Assembly (NCBI GenBank): GCA_030674185.1 | Contig: CM060312.1 | Span: forward strand, 25,004,961 to 25,068,960 | Direction: 5' to 3' | Length of the DNA stretch: 64,000 nucleotides | From: Monoplex corrugatus | Lineage: Eukaryota; Mollusca; Gastropoda; Littorinimorpha; Ranellidae | Notes under the pieces: model-generated | Databases searched by the model: none | Told to the model about the DNA's origin: nothing | What the model saw: only the letters and a program-made list of their open reading frames with translations | Position numbers and translations under genes: made by a program | Part shown: positions 54,701 through 64,000 of the stretch, in pieces | How positions within the stretch are numbered: position 1 is the stretch's first letter | Layout: every line of letters starts with the position of its first letter

Positions 54701-57700
54701 GAGATAGAGTAATCATAATCTCGCTCACTAATTTCATCATAAACACATCTGTAACTTCAAAATTTTGTATAATGAATTCATTATATACATATCTGCAGCT
54801 GACATGGAACTGTCATAATTTTGTACAGTAATGACTTTTTATTTCACCAGACCAATGAACTAAGGAGCAGATGCATTCATTAACCCTTTGAGACTTTGTA
54901 CGCAGTTTCACTGTGTGCATCTTGTTTCTGTTATATGCTTGTATGCCATCTCATTGCATACAAACATTGCGAATTTCAACAGTCAATCTATGGTCCATGG
55001 GATGTAATCCATTATACTGTACAAAACGCTGAGCCATCTCGAACATGTTGCTTTCTATTAATCATTATCATTATTAGTTGTTTGGTCAGTTTTTTTTTAC
55101 CATGCTGATCAACGGTGGCAATCAATAAATGCACTCTGTGTGCCAAAAGAACAAAAGTGATGTTCACAGTTCAAGAAAAGTTGGAAGGAGTTACAGGCAA
55201 GGGTGGTGGTGAAAATAAGGGGTTTGATGATCAATTTGAACAGCGATAGTGACAGTGAAGGTTAAGGTGTCCCAGGCAACAGCAGAAGTGGTGGAGAGAG
55301 TGATGGTGATGTCACTATGAGTGTCAGTGATGACGGCACTCAAGAAAGTGTTGCTGGTGCAGTGCTTGATGCAGACACTGATGTTGATTCTAGTGATTGG
55401 CATTGTCTTCAAATTCAGATACTGAAAGCAGTGGCTAATTTATATTCAATTCTTGACTTGACTGGTAGCCAGTTTCACAAGAAAACTTTTGCACTGCTCC
55501 ATTTGCTCTCCCATAGGACAAGTTGAGCTGAAATGTTCTGGATTCACTGGAGTTTGCATAACTTATCATCAGAAAGTCCAGCTATAGAGAGTCACAGTGG
55601 TCTTATCTGGATAGAATGAAAGATACACACAGCTTGTTTGCGGCATCAGCAGAGAGAAATGGGCAGATTTTGCTTATTCTGCGCAGTTGGAGATACAGGA
55701 TTTTGCTCAGGTAGTTAAATGAGCTTCCATGGATAGGGATTCATCAAGAAAAACATCAAGCTTCCATGCAGATTTGCTGAAGGCAGCAGAAGTCTGAGAT
55801 AACCATGACCTTTGAAGTTACTTTTTTTAGGGTTGACTTTTTATCAATGTATATTAGTTCTGTTTTTTCTGCATTCATTTTTAGTTTGTTTATTCTAATC
55901 CAAGCAGCTGTTTTCAATTTGTTTGCTTTCATCCAGGCAGCTATGTTTTCAATGGTGTTTGTAATTTGTTCATCTGTGCTGGAAATGTCTTTCGGAAAAG
56001 CAGAGCAGTACAGTTGTGAGTCATCAACAAAGAAATGGTAGAGTGCTCTTGACTGTTTGATAACAGAGCTTAAGTAGCTGTAAATACACAGTGAAGACAG
56101 CAGGGCTGTGGGACACCATACTTCAGCAGAGATGGAACTGAACTTATATCATTGTTGTCAACAGACTGAGTTCGAGAAGAAAGAGACAACTCAAACTATT
56201 TTTTGACAGTTTCAATGCAGACAATTGAGGATGACAATCTTGAGATCATGATGTCATGGTCACTAGTGTCAAATGCAGCTGAAACTGAAAGATCTAGCAG
56301 TGACAGAATGGACACTTTTCTATTATTACATGCCTGCAGAAGATCATTAACAATTTTTAACAAAGCAGTTTCTGTATTATGGGATTCACGATAAGCTGAC
56401 TGAAAAGGTTCAACTAGATTATTGACTTCTAGGTGACTGATCAGCTGCAAAAAGATGATACATTCAAGGCCTCTGGACAAGAATGGATGATTGGACACAA
56501 GCTGATAGTTATTTCCAGATTATTGGGATTGAGATTGGACATTCTGAGTAGGGGTTTGACTAGGGCATGTTTAAAGCTCTGTGGCATGACACTTGTGTTT
56601 AATGATTTCAGTTACGACTGGTGAAATTTCTTCAACACAGTTGAAAGGAAGAGAGGCAGGGATGGGTCAAGACAGCAGGATTTTTCAAGCATTGCAAGGA
56701 CAACTTTTTTCACCTGATCTAGAATGAGATGCCAGTAAAAGGGGGACACGCTGAGGAATTAGAGTTGCAGCTGAAAATTCTTCTTATGTGTTCTATGTGT
56801 TCTATTTTCTCTTACAAAGTCACTGAACATGCTGGGGAGGCCTGTGCGTGGTACAGTGTTTGGAAGGACAATTTAGTTGTTGCACCCATTGTCTAGCAAG
56901 TTAACTGGAAAAGTTTCTTGGAAGAATCCGAGTTAGACAGACACAGATTACACACAAACACACAGACATACAATTAGACAGACACAGATTACAAACAAAT
57001 ACACAGACATACACACAGACATACACACATACAATGCTTGCCATGTGAATAAAAGGAACCACTCACCCCATCTTTATAAAAATGAGGCAAAAGAAACAAG
57101 AAAACCAGACCAACCTTGACCTTGGCATTCTGAACAATGCTCTGAGCAATAATATCACGAACAGTGCTGTCCAGAGGCAAACAGCGAACAGCAGTAAGCA
57201 GAAGACCAGGCTCCGTGTCCATCAGGTTCAACAGGTTGTCAAAGAACTTCTCAGCCCCTGTCAGCAGACGTCGCAGATCATAGTTCCGCCGCTGCTTGAA
57301 GATCTTTGTCAGGGCTGAATGCGTCAAAACACTGATGACCTGCAAGAAAGTAGTTACAGTTTGTTTTCTCAAGACAGTATCTCTGTATTTGGAAATTTTC
57401 CATGCACTAATGCTGCAAATGCTACAAGATGGAAAAGAATCTAAAATAAACATGTCAAATACTATAAGCCTGTGCATAGATAAACACTAGATGCTGGCAA
57501 GGTCTTGAGATCCTACTTAGCTGATGATCTCTATATACTGTTGTCTATCTTTCTTGCCATTCAAAAAATTAGGCAAGCAAGCAGCAGAACTAATCAAACT
57601 GACCTTCAGTTACTCTTTTCACTCTGGATCTTAAGTTAATCTGCTCATTCAAAACATTCTTACATGAAAAACTGCACTTGCCAGACATTTTTTCTTGATC

Positions 57701-60700
57701 TGAAAAACATGCCATCCCCCCCCCCCCCCCCCCCCAACACATATAGTACATACAAACACACAAACAGATAATTAGTCAGAGCAAATCAGGAAAATGCAAA
57801 CCTGCTTACCCAAAAATTTACATATCAGTATTGTCAACCATATTTGTCAGGAATTCTGAACATCTGTCATTCAAAAAAAAAAAAAATTGGTGACCAATAT
57901 AAAATCCAAATTTATTGGACAGAAAATGTTATCAACAGCTGTACAATAACTATGCACACACAATAGCACACACAACATGCTTTTAAAAATTATATGCACA
58001 CACAACATGCTTTTAAAAATTAATGTGCATTAATAAAGATCACTGTATTTTTAAATTTTGGTGTCATGTAAAAAATATATACATAATAACATTAAGGCCT
58101 TGCCAGTCTCTATTTTCTTAGTGAATACTTAATCATGAGGACTAGAGTTTGTTTACTGTTAGTTATCTTATGGCAATGTGATATGATGGAACTGATGTTT
58201 GATTTGTAGACAAATGGTGTTTTAACACAGCCCAATTGTTTATGGTGTGTGGAGTCCGTGTGGTGCTGACACTAATTTTTTTCACCCATGTGAACACAAA
58301 ATGTCCAGCTGACACACACACTGAACTAGAATCTGCCCTTCAGGGATGCAGAAAATTCCAAACTTGGAATGCTGAAATCAGCAGTCAATTTAGGAAAAAT
58401 TCCAACAGATCTGAAAGTGTAAACAGGTCTGAAAATACATTACATAATTTGTGATGAAAGACAACCTTTTCTGTATCTTCCACTCTCTGTACAAAAACAG
58501 CTCTGAGTTACCAGTCACAATGGTGTAGTGGTTAATGCAACAGACTACTGAATGAAAGGTTGTGGGTTCAAATCCCCATCAGTCCCTTCAATTACTGAGG
58601 GATTTTTCAGCTTCAACCAACTCCTACCCAGAGATGAGTGTGCTAGGGGCTCTTTGGGAAGACTGGAACCACAAATTTGAATCTCATCCACGTCATGGAT
58701 GCATTACCAAGGGCGTTGCTCAAATCTTCTGACCAACACCACAGCTGTCGGTATCTCTCAGGCCTGGTTGACACCAGGATATATTGATAGTAAGCATAGA
58801 GTACAGCCCTGTTAGGTAGTCTCAATCCTAGATGGAACTCCATAACATCATGATTATCATCCTCATGCTTCTAATCATCATCACATGATAGTGAGCATAG
58901 ATTACAGCCCTGTCAGGTAGTCTCAATCCTAGCTGGAACTCCATAACATCATGATTATCATCCTCATACTCCTCATCATCATCACATTGTGAAAACTCTA
59001 TCAGATTCTGTAGCCATTACAGAAGTATAGAAAATGTGACCAAAAACAACAAACAAACAAACAAACAAACAAACAAACAAAACAAAACAACACACACAAA
59101 AAACCCAAAACAACCATGAACAAAGAAAGGTGAGCATACAGAAGTCTACATAAGTGTAACAAGCCTTAAACAGACTGGTTCTGAATTTGTATATTTCAGT
59201 CAAAATTCCCCTGCAACAAACCCACTGTGATGGACTGACACAGTCACTGACCTGGTTATAGACATACATGAGCTGCAGCAACATCTGCTGTGTGGAGTCC
59301 ATACCGCGTGTGACACCCACCAGGATGAGGTGATCACGCACCAGGAAGACAAACTTGTGCTGACCAGCGATTATGGAGCGAATGTTGTCTTTAGCGTCTT
59401 GCACAAATGACACCAAGGCCTGCATGACCCCCATGATAGTCACTAGCTTGTCTTCTTTTCCATGTCTGAAATGATAATCAACAGCAAAACCACATCATCC
59501 CCATACAAACAGCAATAACCACACCATCCCCATCATCAATGACAACATGGGACAAAGAACTTATAGCTTGAGGCTTTGTGACAGCTGATATTGCATACTC
59601 TGTTTTTCACTTGAAACCAGCAAGGACACAAGTTTGCTTTAATGCAGTTATGCATTATAATGAAGGCTACTTTCAAAGGCACAATCTGCATTAATGCAGT
59701 TATGCATTATAATGAAGACTACTTTCAAAGGCACAATTTGCATTAATGCAGTTATGCATTAGCATGAAGATTGTCTTCAAAGGCAGAATTAGCATTAATG
59801 CAGTTATGCATTATAATGAAGACTATCTTCAAAGGCAGAATTTGCATAATGCAGTTATGCATTATAATAAAGACTATCTTCAAAGGCAGAGCCTCATAAT
59901 GTAATACATAAAACAGCACATGTTTAAGACTATCTTTAACTAAGGGCAGATCTTTAAGTCAGCACATGCTTAAGATTATCTTCAAAGGCAAATTCTTATA
60001 AAACAAAACATGCTAACTTCAGAGGCAGATCCTTAACAACCAGCACAAATTTATCTTCAAAGGCGAATTCTTTTAAAATGGAACATGCCTAAGATTATCT
60101 TATTATCTTCAATGGCAGATTCTTATGAAACAGCAAAAACTTGGCTTACCCTTCCAACTAAAAATGAATTTGTCATAGACCTTTGGAACTTCTCATAGTA
60201 GCTGAACCAATACACAAATTTTCTCTAAAAATATAATATGGAAAGATTGATGATAAATTCTAAAATTACACACAGGCATTCTTTCCTATCGAGTTAACTC
60301 ACTCGCTATGTACACGGCTGTTTAAGGGTGATCACTTAGTTTCGTCCCGCGGCGGCAGCTGTAGCAGCGCGAAGCCCACTGAGTGCTGCCCTGACCTAGA
60401 AATACGAGCTCGTAGCTCCGCCTTGTTACCGGCGATCTCGCTACGCCGTATAAGCGCAGTAGTAACTATTACAAACAAGTAACTTCAGTTTTCCACTAAT
60501 TTTCTCAAGAGCTTTGTTTGTATTGGTCTGTAATGTGCATCATTAAAAAGCTGAGATTTTTCTCAATAAAATGATATGTAACTCAACACGTTACGTACAT
60601 GTAAGTGTCCAACTAAACGCACAGAGAAGAGAGAGAATGAAAGACGGTGTTGACATGATTTTCAATCTTCGACCGTGAAATGATCAATGTTCCAACGCCG

Positions 60701-61130
60701 GTAAAATCCAAATGCCAGTTCTCGAATAAAAGTAAAGGCACACATTAGAAGAATGTTGTCTGTAGGGGACGGCTGTTTTTCATTTTTCATGTTTCGCGGC
60801 TTAGGGGCCACGTATAGCGTATCGTAATAACACATGTGACAGCTAAGGTAAACAGGGATGCGGGCGAGGCTGTTGGTGGTTACTGGTTCTGGCAGCTCAT
60901 TAATCTTTAGAGTCTTCAGTGAATGTTGGTATCATTTCAGTCCTTTGGATAACGCTTACCACGTACTTACTGTGGCAGAATTCCTTTGTGCTTGATAATT
61001 GTGTATAGTGTTGCCTTGGACATTTTCGTTTGAAATATAAGTGTACTGAGACGACCAGAGTCAGGTTTTGCATGTTGTAGTCATTGATTATCTCTGTTTA
61101 TTTTCTTTTGTTTTTGTTGCGTGTGTGTGT

Positions 61131-61171
<41 letters not shown>

Positions 61172-63265
61172 TGTGTGTGTGTGTGTGTATGTGTGTGTGT
61201 GTGTGTGTGTGTATGTGTGTGCATGCACATTTCATGAGGCAATTAATAAGGGCCAAAATACATTAAGCAAAGTGCAAAGTATTCCTCTCTCTCTCTCTGT
61301 CTGTCTGTCTGTCTGTCTGTCTGCTTGGATGTTTATGTGTATGCATTTCATAAATGAAATAAGTAATTAAAGACTTTTGAGTATTATTATCATTGTTAAG
61401 CAAAATACATAGTATTCTTGTGCGTGTGTTTGTTTTTGTTTGATTGTTTGTTTGTTTGTGTATGTGTGTGTGTGGGGGGGGGGGGGGGAGCGACAGACAG
61501 GCAGCCAGAAAGATTTCAGTGTAGTTAAGTGGGTATGATATTCAGGAGTTTTTATTTCTTTTTAATACCAGTGAACCTAAAGTTCTCGTAAATGTATTAA
61601 GTTTTTCTCTCCCTCCCCCCCCCCCCCTCTCTCTCTCTCTCTGTCTTTCCATTTTTTTTAATGAATGGTGGTCTCGGTATCGTGATCCCAATCTTGACTC
61701 TTGCATGGACATGTGTGTATACGTTCCTACTAATGGCAGTAAGGAGATTGCCGTATACAAGACTATCAGTGAAATGTTGGTGCTAGTGTGAAAGATAATG
61801 GAGTCTATGCCGTTCGTTATCAGTGATCTCGATTTACCCACCGCTACCTCCACAAGAAGCAAAAAAAGATCCGTCTGATAAGTCAGTCTGTTAAAACATA
61901 CTTTACTCTTCCTGTGTATGTGTTTCTTTCTGCTGTAATAACTGGTGAACTCTTGTTTTCGTTGTTGGAAGTTGGCTTATTTTTCTCATGAAACAGTGAA
62001 GGCGCGATATTTTCAGAATCGTTCTCCTCCTTTTCTGTGTAATCCCGTTACACATTATGGCAACAAACCAGTTCGTGTTTGATATCTATGTGTAGGGAGA
62101 GAGTCTACTTTTCGGTAAGATTGATAATTACATATATGGATAAATGACCAAAACAGTATTGCGGGAAATGTAGAAACAGTAGTAATCACGGCACACAAAG
62201 GCAGCCACACAGTCCTGCTTGCCTACCGATGACTCACAGCTCAAAACCGCTGACGGGCCGTATAGCGTAGCGGGTAAGCAGGAAAACACGCCTCTCGCGT
62301 GCGAATCGCTGCCACCGTGTCCGAAAACTAAGTGATCGCCCGGCGGCCGGTTTAAACAGCCGTGTGTACGATTATGCCCCTTCCTGTTCCCCTGATACAC
62401 ACCATTTGTAAAGGTCATGAGAAAAACTCTAATAAAAATAAATGACAACAGAGAGTTTTGAAATTTGGCGGGTCATATAATAAAAGATTGGTGTACAACA
62501 TGCTGAAATTTCAACTGTCTAACCCTCATGGTTGTTGAGTAACGGTACAAATAAAATTAGAGAAATTTTCAGGTGAAAAAATGCCTTACAAAATACACGG
62601 TCAGGTCAATAAATCAGTTCCTACAGTCACATTTTCAATGAAATCTGATACGATCCAACATGCACACACACCACGTGCACTGAAAGAAGAGATTGTGTTG
62701 AACAGTTGTTGAGTAATTGTTCAGCCAGTCGCTTTTCCGTCGTCTGCTTCGCTGCGGAGATAGTGGGCTGTGAACTTTGCACTGTCCACTCACCAACTGC
62801 GTAGTACAGTGACCTCGTGGCCTGAAACGCGGCTAGGAATGACCGGACAATCTATTTCTGGCTATTAGTTTTGGTTGACGGAATTACTGAAAGCCCCGCG
62901 AATTTTCAAAACTCAAGTTGGATTTCTCCAATGCTCGTAGACAAGCGTTGTTGAGACATGATCGGGAAATCCCGATGCTTGTAGGGAGAGAGTTGACCTT
63001 TAATCTAAAAATAGAAAAGAAAAAAAAGAGAAAAGAAAGATCAGTCTGACTATGACTAGATGCAAGTGACTAATTTCAGCCATTGTGGAACATGATATCA
63101 CATTTACCTGGAATAAACAGGTTTTCCAGATTCACTGAGAATGAAGATGTGTTTTTTCTGGTTTTTCCACTCGGGAGAATTGACGTCTTCGTCGTCCAGA
63201 GACACCTGACTAGCCTCCAGCTCTGGAGTTTCTTCTTTGTCTGTACTGATGGACAGATTTTGTAC
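48566..63265 (-). CDS. MON1: MON1, Rab7 guanine-exchange subunit; seven C-terminal exons
   Basis: Mon1 with Ccz1 activates Rab7 on late endosomes and autophagosomes and displaces Rabex-5; it is built from three longin domains. Exons: 63265-63108, 59465-59252, 57339-57115, 54646-54471, 53818-53699, 52478-52197, 48706-48566. Seen: [136 protein letters not shown] and [12 protein letters not shown], all MON1 blocks in order up to the normal C-terminus. About 438 residues are covered; the usually acidic N-terminus is beyond 64000. All junction phases agree except between the 53.7-kb and 52.4-kb exons, which are off by one base. Introns are full of SINEs, LINE debris and hairpin elements. Confidence 0.93.
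48858..49010 (-). repeat. SINE family C copy in MON1 intron
   Basis: CAGTTTCAGTTTCTCAAGAC, ATTCCACATGCATTAACGTC and AAGCCTGCACATAAACCCAT match the 33.65-kb copy in the same orientation. Confidence 0.65.
49322..49510 (+). repeat. SINE family A partial copy
   Basis: Head GTGTAGTGGCTAGTGCAAAA with CATCCCATCAGCC in place of box B, then ATTCTGGGATTTTGTGACAT and CAACCGGCTCCAACCCAGA of the body. Diverged. Confidence 0.6.
49856..50047 (+). mobile_element. Nested hairpin element in MON1 intron F-G, copy at 49.9 kb
   Basis: Left AACTCTTTGACTCCC, internal GCAAAAACTTAACCC at 49917, inner centre CAGCTTACTACAGGAAGCC, right GGTTAAGTTTTTGCAGTTGG and GGGAGTCAAAGAGTTAA. Confidence 0.85.
50110..50350 (+). repeat. 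SINE family D copy
   Basis: tRNA-like head (GTGGCCCATCATCACAGTTG ... CATGGGTTCAATCC) followed by ACTGCTGGTAGATATGGATG and TATCCAAGTGCAATGAATGC and a CAAACAAAC tail. Confidence 0.6.
50428..50619 (+). mobile_element. Nested hairpin element, best-preserved copy
   Basis: All three levels are visible. Outer TTAACCCTTTGACTCCC ... GGGAGTCAAAGGGTTAA; inner palindrome from 50497 (TTAACCCTTGATTCCC) through CTTCCTGCAGGAAG to GGGAATCAAAGGGTTAA at 50577, then GTTTTAGCAGTTGG. No coding capacity. Confidence 0.9.
50900..51040 (-). repeat. SINE family C copy
   Basis: AGTTTTCAATTTCTCAAGGT, TTGGAATAAATTCCACACAC and GGAGAAGATCCCAAATGATC follow the family C order. Confidence 0.55.
51454..51639 (-). mobile_element. 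Nested hairpin element, opposite orientation
   Basis: The short arm with CCACCAACTGCAAAAAT is on the left and the CATGCTAGCAAAG arm, read in reverse as TTGCATTGCTAGCATGGTTG, on the right. Inner centre CTTTCTGCAGGAAGC. Ends TTAACCCTTTGACTCCC and GGAGTCAAAGGGTTAA. Confidence 0.85.
51655..51960 (-). repeat. SINE family B copy
   Basis: CATGTATGCACATCG, GCTGTGCAGGCTGCATGCTG, GACACTGACACGACTTAC and CTGATGTTCTGTGAGTGC in family order; a head-like end near 51940 is degraded. Confidence 0.6.
52197..52478 (-). CDS. MON1: MON1 exon F
   Basis: Ninety-four whole codons from acceptor ttatccag (ends 52479) to donor gtgagt (starts 52196). Encodes [52 protein letters not shown] and [17 protein letters not shown]. 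The exon begins at a codon boundary, whereas exon E ends two bases into a codon; see findings. Confidence 0.9.
52939..53136 (+). mobile_element. Nested hairpin element in MON1 intron E-F
   Basis: Left TTAACCTTTTGACTCCC, internal GCAAAAATTTAACCC, inner centre TTTCCTGCAGTACAGGAAGC (small insertion), right GGGGGTCAAAGCGTTAA. Confidence 0.85.
53632..53653. repeat. poly-C tract in MON1 intron
   Basis: C run of about 22, roughly 45 bases downstream of the exon E donor on the coding strand (poly-G in the pre-mRNA). Confidence 0.9.
53699..53818 (-). CDS. MON1: MON1 exon E
   Basis: One base completing a Ser codon, 39 codons, then two bases (CT). Acceptor tttgcag, donor gtgagt. Encodes [20 protein letters not shown] and [18 protein letters not shown]. 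Confidence 0.88.
54230..54340. repeat. Short tandem duplication with (CCAA)n
   Basis: TATCAACACTGATAACAA.TAACCAACC.ACCAACTAACC occurs twice, about 58 bp apart, in MON1 intron D-E. Confidence 0.75.
54471..54646 (-). CDS. MON1: MON1 exon D
   Basis: Fifty-eight codons plus two bases (AG). Acceptor ttttcag, donor gtaagc. Encodes [35 protein letters not shown] and [13 protein letters not shown], the second longin domain. Confidence 0.92.
55500..56900 (-). pseudogene. Degraded LINE reverse transcriptase in MON1 intron C-D
   Basis: On the minus strand, in order: [20 protein letters not shown] and [19 protein letters not shown] (about 56420-56260), LKYGVPQPC (56110), [13 protein letters not shown] (near 56030), [17 protein letters not shown] (near 55880), [17 protein letters not shown] (near 55740) and FILSR.DHCDSL (near 55600). 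Motif order equals the 13.4-kb LINE but it is a different, older family member with stops. A 36-bp duplication (CATTCATCC/TAATCCA..GCAGCTG) lies at 55880-55945. Confidence 0.75.
57115..57339 (-). CDS. MON1: MON1 exon C
   Basis: Seventy-five whole codons; acceptor ttgcag, donor gttggt (non-consensus +3). Encodes [37 protein letters not shown] and [19 protein letters not shown]. Confidence 0.92.
57355..57520 (-). repeat. SINE family C copy beside exon C acceptor
   Basis: CAGTTTGTTTTCTCAAGACA, TTCCATGCACTAATGC and AAGCCTGTGCATAGATAAAC in family order. It lies within about 20 bases of the exon C splice acceptor. Confidence 0.55.
57717..57735. repeat. poly-C tract
   Basis: C run of about 19 in MON1 intron B-C. 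Between 57736 and 58514 only AT-rich sequence with a 30-bp duplication (CACACAACATGCTTTTAAAA, twice near 57970-58020). Confidence 0.85.
58515..59098 (+). mobile_element. SINE family A, longest copy, with internal duplication
   Basis: Head AATGGTGTAGTGGTTAATGC and GGGTTCAAATCCCC, full body, then a roughly 100-bp segment ending in the ATTATCATCCTCAT tract repeated twice (about 58788-58884 and 58889-58985). The 3' domain starts ATTGTGAAAAC and ends in (AAAC)n at 59040-59098. It lies in MON1 intron B-C, antisense to the gene. Confidence 0.8.
59252..59465 (-). CDS. MON1: MON1 exon B
   Basis: One base completing Arg, then 71 codons; acceptor atttcag, donor gtcagt. Encodes [40 protein letters not shown] and [13 protein letters not shown], the first longin domain. 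Confidence 0.93.
59636..60150. repeat. 52-bp minisatellite in MON1 intron A-B
   Basis: AATGCAGTTATGCATTATAA starts units at 59641, 59693, 59745, 59797 and 59848. Units contain GAAGACTATCTTCAAAGGCA. Further degraded units continue to about 60150. Confidence 0.9.
60294..62370. mobile_element. Candidate element with long inverted arms in MON1 intron A-B
   Basis: Left arm from 60298 reads TATGTACACGGCTGTTTAAG then GATCACTTAGTTTCG; the right arm, reverse-complemented from about 62370, reads GTACACACGGCTGTTTAAAC then GATCACTTAGTTTTCG. Further in, both arms contain a CGTAGCG..ATA-type GC-rich stretch, with a tRNA box A-like TAGCGTAGCGGGTAAGC on the right. TTAA precedes the left arm at 60294-60297; no matching TTAA was found beside the right arm. 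Between them are only microsatellites (61118-61215 GT, 61474 G run, 61610 C/CT) and no transposase. Confidence 0.45.
61110..61330. repeat. (GT)n and (TCTG)n microsatellites
   Basis: GT run with regular GTAT interruptions (61110-61220), then TC and TCTG runs (61284-61323). Confidence 0.95.
62371..63107. other. MON1 intron, no gene seen
   Basis: Holds a second GTAGGGAGAGAGTTGAC end-like motif at 62981-62996 (compare GTAGGGAGAGAGTCTAC at 62092-62107) but no coding sequence. Confidence 0.45.
63108..63265 (-). CDS. MON1: MON1 exon A (first exon inside window)
   Basis: Fifty-two codons plus two bases (AG); acceptor gacacag (ends 63266), donor gtaaat. Encodes an acidic linker ([19 protein letters not shown]) and [23 protein letters not shown], the start of longin domain 1. 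The preceding N-terminal exon(s) are beyond 64000. Confidence 0.88.
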
Positions 63266-63317
63266 CTGTGTCTATGTCAGGACAGAAAACAATTCAAAAA
63301 CATTCACTGTCAGATTA

Positions 63318-63690
63318 AATAACAACAACAATCATTATTTACTTCTACAGCACATCACCTCTACATACAGTGCTTCACAAAACAACAAATGGCCGAGGGG
63401 GACATCTGTAAAGCACATACATGTCAACCCCAACAGACAAATAACACTTATGTAATGTGATTTTTGCAAATTACAACACCAAAAAAAAAGAAAAAAACAA
63501 TGAAAATTAATCATGATCAAATATCTACTTTCACATGTATTAACTGGTCATGCAAGGAATGAAAGATAATAATATTAATAATAATAATAATAACAACAAC
63601 AACAACAATATTAATAATAATTTCATTTATGAATTGAAAGCCAAATGTCCATATAAAAAGCATGCTCACTGCACTTTACAGAAACAGATC
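63318..63690 (-). repeat. LINE/SINE tail remnants
   Basis: Minus-strand AAGCACTGTATGTAGAGGTG ... AATAATGATTGTTGTTGTT near 63365-63318, and GTAAAGTGCAGTGAGCATGC ... ATTATTATTAATATT near 63680-63600, look like retroelement 3' ends with triplet tails. Confidence 0.45.
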
Positions 63691-63706
63691 AATGCTCATG
63701 CACACA

Positions 63707-64000
63707 CATAGAGGATGCTGAGCAAGGGTACACTCAACCTGCTAGGCATGTGATCCTTGACTGAAGTTGTCATCATCATCAATAATCTCTCTCTCTCTCT
63801 CACACACTCAGTGACACACACACACACAGAATGCTGAATCAGAATACACTCAACCTGTTAGGCCTATGACACTTGACCCATGTCTCTGTCTCACCTACAC
63901 ACACACACACAAACACACACACACATACACACACACACACACAAAATGCTAAATCAGAATACACTCAGCCTGTTAAGCCTGTGACACTTGACCGATGTTA
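63707..64000. repeat. About 120-bp tandem repeat at the window edge
   Basis: (CA)n, then GATGCTGAGCAAGGGTACAC or GAATGCTGAATCAGAATAC, then TCAACCTG.TAGGC.TATGACACTTGAC occurs three times, the third cut by the window end. Confidence 0.8.

Noticed and set aside
54881..54910. TTAACCCTTTGAGAC as another hairpin or piggyBac end
   Set aside because: No complementary end or arm was found nearby, and similarity stops after about 12 bases.
57082..57490. Plus-strand frames across MON1 exon C
   Set aside because: They are antisense to a conserved exon.

Overview
The window looks like nuclear DNA of a mollusc, most likely a gastropod. It is AT-rich, packed with (GT)n/(CA)n microsatellites, several tRNA-derived SINE families, a LINE of the CR1/L2/jockey kind and many TTAA-flanked (piggyBac-type) elements, and it holds spliced animal genes with GT-AG introns. 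The species assignment is inference from gene content and repeat style; no bacterial, organellar or viral genes were seen.

Three host genes are supported. (1) CLN3 (battenin), plus strand: the last two coding exons (3334-3474 and 4982-5116); the 5' part lies left of the window. (2) A DCC-family (DUF393) thiol-disulfide oxidoreductase, minus strand, apparently complete in three exons (24161-23940, 21148-20966, 20499-20275; 209 residues). (3) MON1, the Rab7-activating Mon1-Ccz1 subunit, minus strand: seven exons between 63265 and 48566; the N-terminus lies right of the window. CLN3 and MON1 both act at late endosomes/lysosomes, but the window alone does not show that their proximity matters.

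Layout: 1-5.1 kb LINE debris, a SINE and the CLN3 3' end; 5.3-8.6 kb a dispersed repeat (called R1 here) split by a piggyBac element, then a second TTAA element; 8.6-13.4 kb repeat debris; 13.4-16.1 kb a 5'-truncated LINE with one long open reading frame; 16.1-20.2 kb repeats and tandem duplications; 20.3-24.2 kb the DCC gene with a mariner relic and SINE in intron 1 and a LINE insertion at the exon 2 splice donor; 24.2-48.5 kb intergenic, dominated by SINEs, R1 copies, a short piggyBac-type element with matching ends (36.3-37.4 kb), minisatellites and a striking family of nested palindromic TTAA elements; 48.6-63.3 kb MON1 with repeat-filled introns; 63.3-64 kb a tandem repeat running off the edge.

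The most unusual signal is the nested hairpin family: about ten near-complete copies plus fragments, all between 26.8 and 53.2 kb. A perfect inner palindrome sits at a TTAA inside a larger palindromic element, and the whole is bounded by TTAA. Other points worth a look are a one-base phase conflict between two MON1 exons, a LINE insertion whose target duplication copied a splice donor, and a piggyBac insertion dated by its host repeat.
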